Below the pieces are notes generated by a model. That model saw nothing but the letters and a program-made list of their open reading frames with translations, was not told the DNA's origin and did not search any database. Of a stretch of DNA of 6,531 nucleotides, positions 5,772 through 6,531 are shown piece by piece. The translations under genes were made by a program, and so were the position numbers. Each line of letters starts with the position of its first letter. Position 1 is the first letter of the stretch. Source of the DNA: Robiginitomaculum sp. (GTDB lineage: Bacteria > Pseudomonadota > Alphaproteobacteria > Caulobacterales > Maricaulaceae); the NCBI GenBank assembly GCA_021647805.1, contig JAKITZ010000139.1, positions 1-6,531 on the forward strand, given 5' to 3'.

Positions 5772-6531
5772 GTGGCAACAAAAGACGTAAAAGTATCCAA
5801 TACTGGATTGTCGGATACTTCATTTTTTGGCCATCCACGCGGATTGGCCATTTTGTTTTTAACCGAGATGTGGGAGAGGTTCTCGTATTACGGAATGCGT
5901 GGCCTGCTTGTTCTTTATCTAACGCAACACTTCTTGTTTTCCGATGAGCGCTCGACGATAATGTATGGCGCATATACCGCTTTGGTATATGTGATGACCA
6001 TTATCGGCGGATCATTGGCTGATAAATTCCTAGGCCAGCGAAAAGCTGTAACCTATGGGGCAATATTGCTGGTGCTTGGGCACGGACTGATGGCTTTTGA
6101 GGGTTCTGGCTCTAAGGAATACCTTACTTTTGAAGGCAATGACTATCAGATCGCATTAGATGGCCGTGGTGGTGATGCACCGCGAATACTGATTTCAGAT
6201 ATTGGCCGTTCGGTAATTAGCTTTAATGAAGGCGGGACGCAAATGCTGATTGCCGAACCTGCGGCAGTGGGGCTTCCGTCCGTAATTGCAACCGATGACT
6301 TTACAACTCGTGTGGTCAAGGAAGAGCTATACGTCAATATTCTCTATCTGGCTTTGGCGTTGATTATTGCCGGTGTCGGGTTTTTGAAAGCCAATATTTC
6401 GACCATTGTCGGTTCGCTTTATGATCTTGGTGATCCAAGGCGTGATTCTGGATTTACGATTTTTTATATGGGTATCAATCTTGGCTCACTGCTTTCCTCA
6501 CTGACCATTGGTTATATCGGTATTGTCTATG
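5772..6531 (+). CDS. POT/PTR2 family proton-coupled oligopeptide transporter (3' truncated)
   Basis: The frame runs from GTG to the right edge (253 codons plus one base); the full protein is probably about twice as long. POT proteins are inner-membrane MFS carriers that import di- and tripeptides with protons. Hallmarks are ExxERFxYYG at 32-41 (EMWERFSYYG) in helix 1; helix 2 ending GGSLADKFLGQRK; helix 3 around AILLVLGHGLMAF; a loop of about 75 mostly polar residues (about 112-186); helix 4 around NILYLALALIIAGVGFLKANIS, where KAN matches the E. coli Dtp type; and FTIFYMGINLGSL at 228-240, which fits the second PTR2 signature. The N-terminal ~23 residues are polar and cytosolic. It lies downstream of a terminator and so forms its own unit. 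Family is sure; substrate range is inferred. Confidence 0.93.
   Translation, partial: MATKDVKVSNTGLSDTSFFGHPRGLAILFLTEMWERFSYYGMRGLLVLYLTQHFLFSDERSTIMYGAYTALVYVMTIIGGSLADKFLGQRKAVTYGAILLVLGHGLMAFEGSGSKEYLTFEGNDYQIALDGRGGDAPRILISDIGRSVISFNEGGTQMLIAEPAAVGLPSVIATDDFTTRVVKEELYVNILYLALALIIAGVGFLKANISTIVGSLYDLGDPRRDSGFTIFYMGINLGSLLSSLTIGYIGIVY

Noticed and set aside
5656..5973. 105-codon minus-strand open frame, and the 85-codon plus-strand frame at 5690-5947
   Set aside because: Both overlap the conserved start of the POT transporter in other frames, and the minus one also ends in the terminator; shadows of the real gene.
1..6531. CRISPR array, tRNA/rRNA, insertion sequence, prophage or defence system
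   Set aside because: No regularly spaced direct repeats, no cloverleaf or rRNA motifs, and no transposase, integrase or defence protein signatures in any frame.

Overview
The window is most likely a piece of an alphaproteobacterial chromosome. RsmE directly followed by a class of glutamate-cysteine ligase typical of Alphaproteobacteria and plants is a familiar arrangement in that class, and the glyoxalase-fold protein and the peptide transporter also read like alphaproteobacterial versions. Base composition is moderate (roughly mid-40s % GC by eye), lower than many cultured relatives. Genus cannot be assigned from the sequence alone. All convincing genes lie on the + strand.

Layout. (1) Positions 1-2666 hold a large multidomain protein cut by the left edge. 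It has the end of a pro-region, a reprolysin-type zinc metallopeptidase domain (HETGHNLGLAHD, Met-turn, FSNP), then a long tail of beta-sandwich modules, including a cadherin/Big-type module and an He_PIG-like module. It is presumably secreted, although the signal peptide is outside the window. (2) Positions 2667-2957 are a 291-bp non-coding gap with a spaced inverted repeat and candidate promoter elements. (3) rsmE (2958-3686) encodes the 16S rRNA m3U1498 methyltransferase. (4) gshA (3791-5152) encodes glutamate-cysteine ligase, the first step of glutathione synthesis. (5) A small VOC/glyoxalase-fold protein (5236-5622) has a candidate promoter overlapping the gshA stop codon and a strong Shine-Dalgarno. 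(6) A clear intrinsic terminator (about 5641-5676) closes this block. (7) A GTG-started POT/PTR2 proton-coupled oligopeptide transporter begins at 5772 and runs off the right edge. A short palindrome overlapping a TATAAT box lies just upstream of it.

How the genes fit together. rsmE, gshA and the VOC gene form a same-strand cluster ending at the terminator, with gaps of 104 and 83 bp, so internal promoters are possible. The cluster is housekeeping (ribosome modification, thiol synthesis). The secreted protease on the left and the peptide importer on the right would suit a peptide-scavenging lifestyle, but they are separated by unrelated genes and their link is only inference.

No CRISPR array, insertion sequence, tRNA, rRNA, phage module or defence system was found, and nothing amounts to a clearly undescribed system. 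The most notable points are the unassigned modules and Cys loops of the protease, a roughly 75-residue insertion in the transporter, the apparent loss of canonical metal ligands in the VOC protein, and the two inverted repeats.
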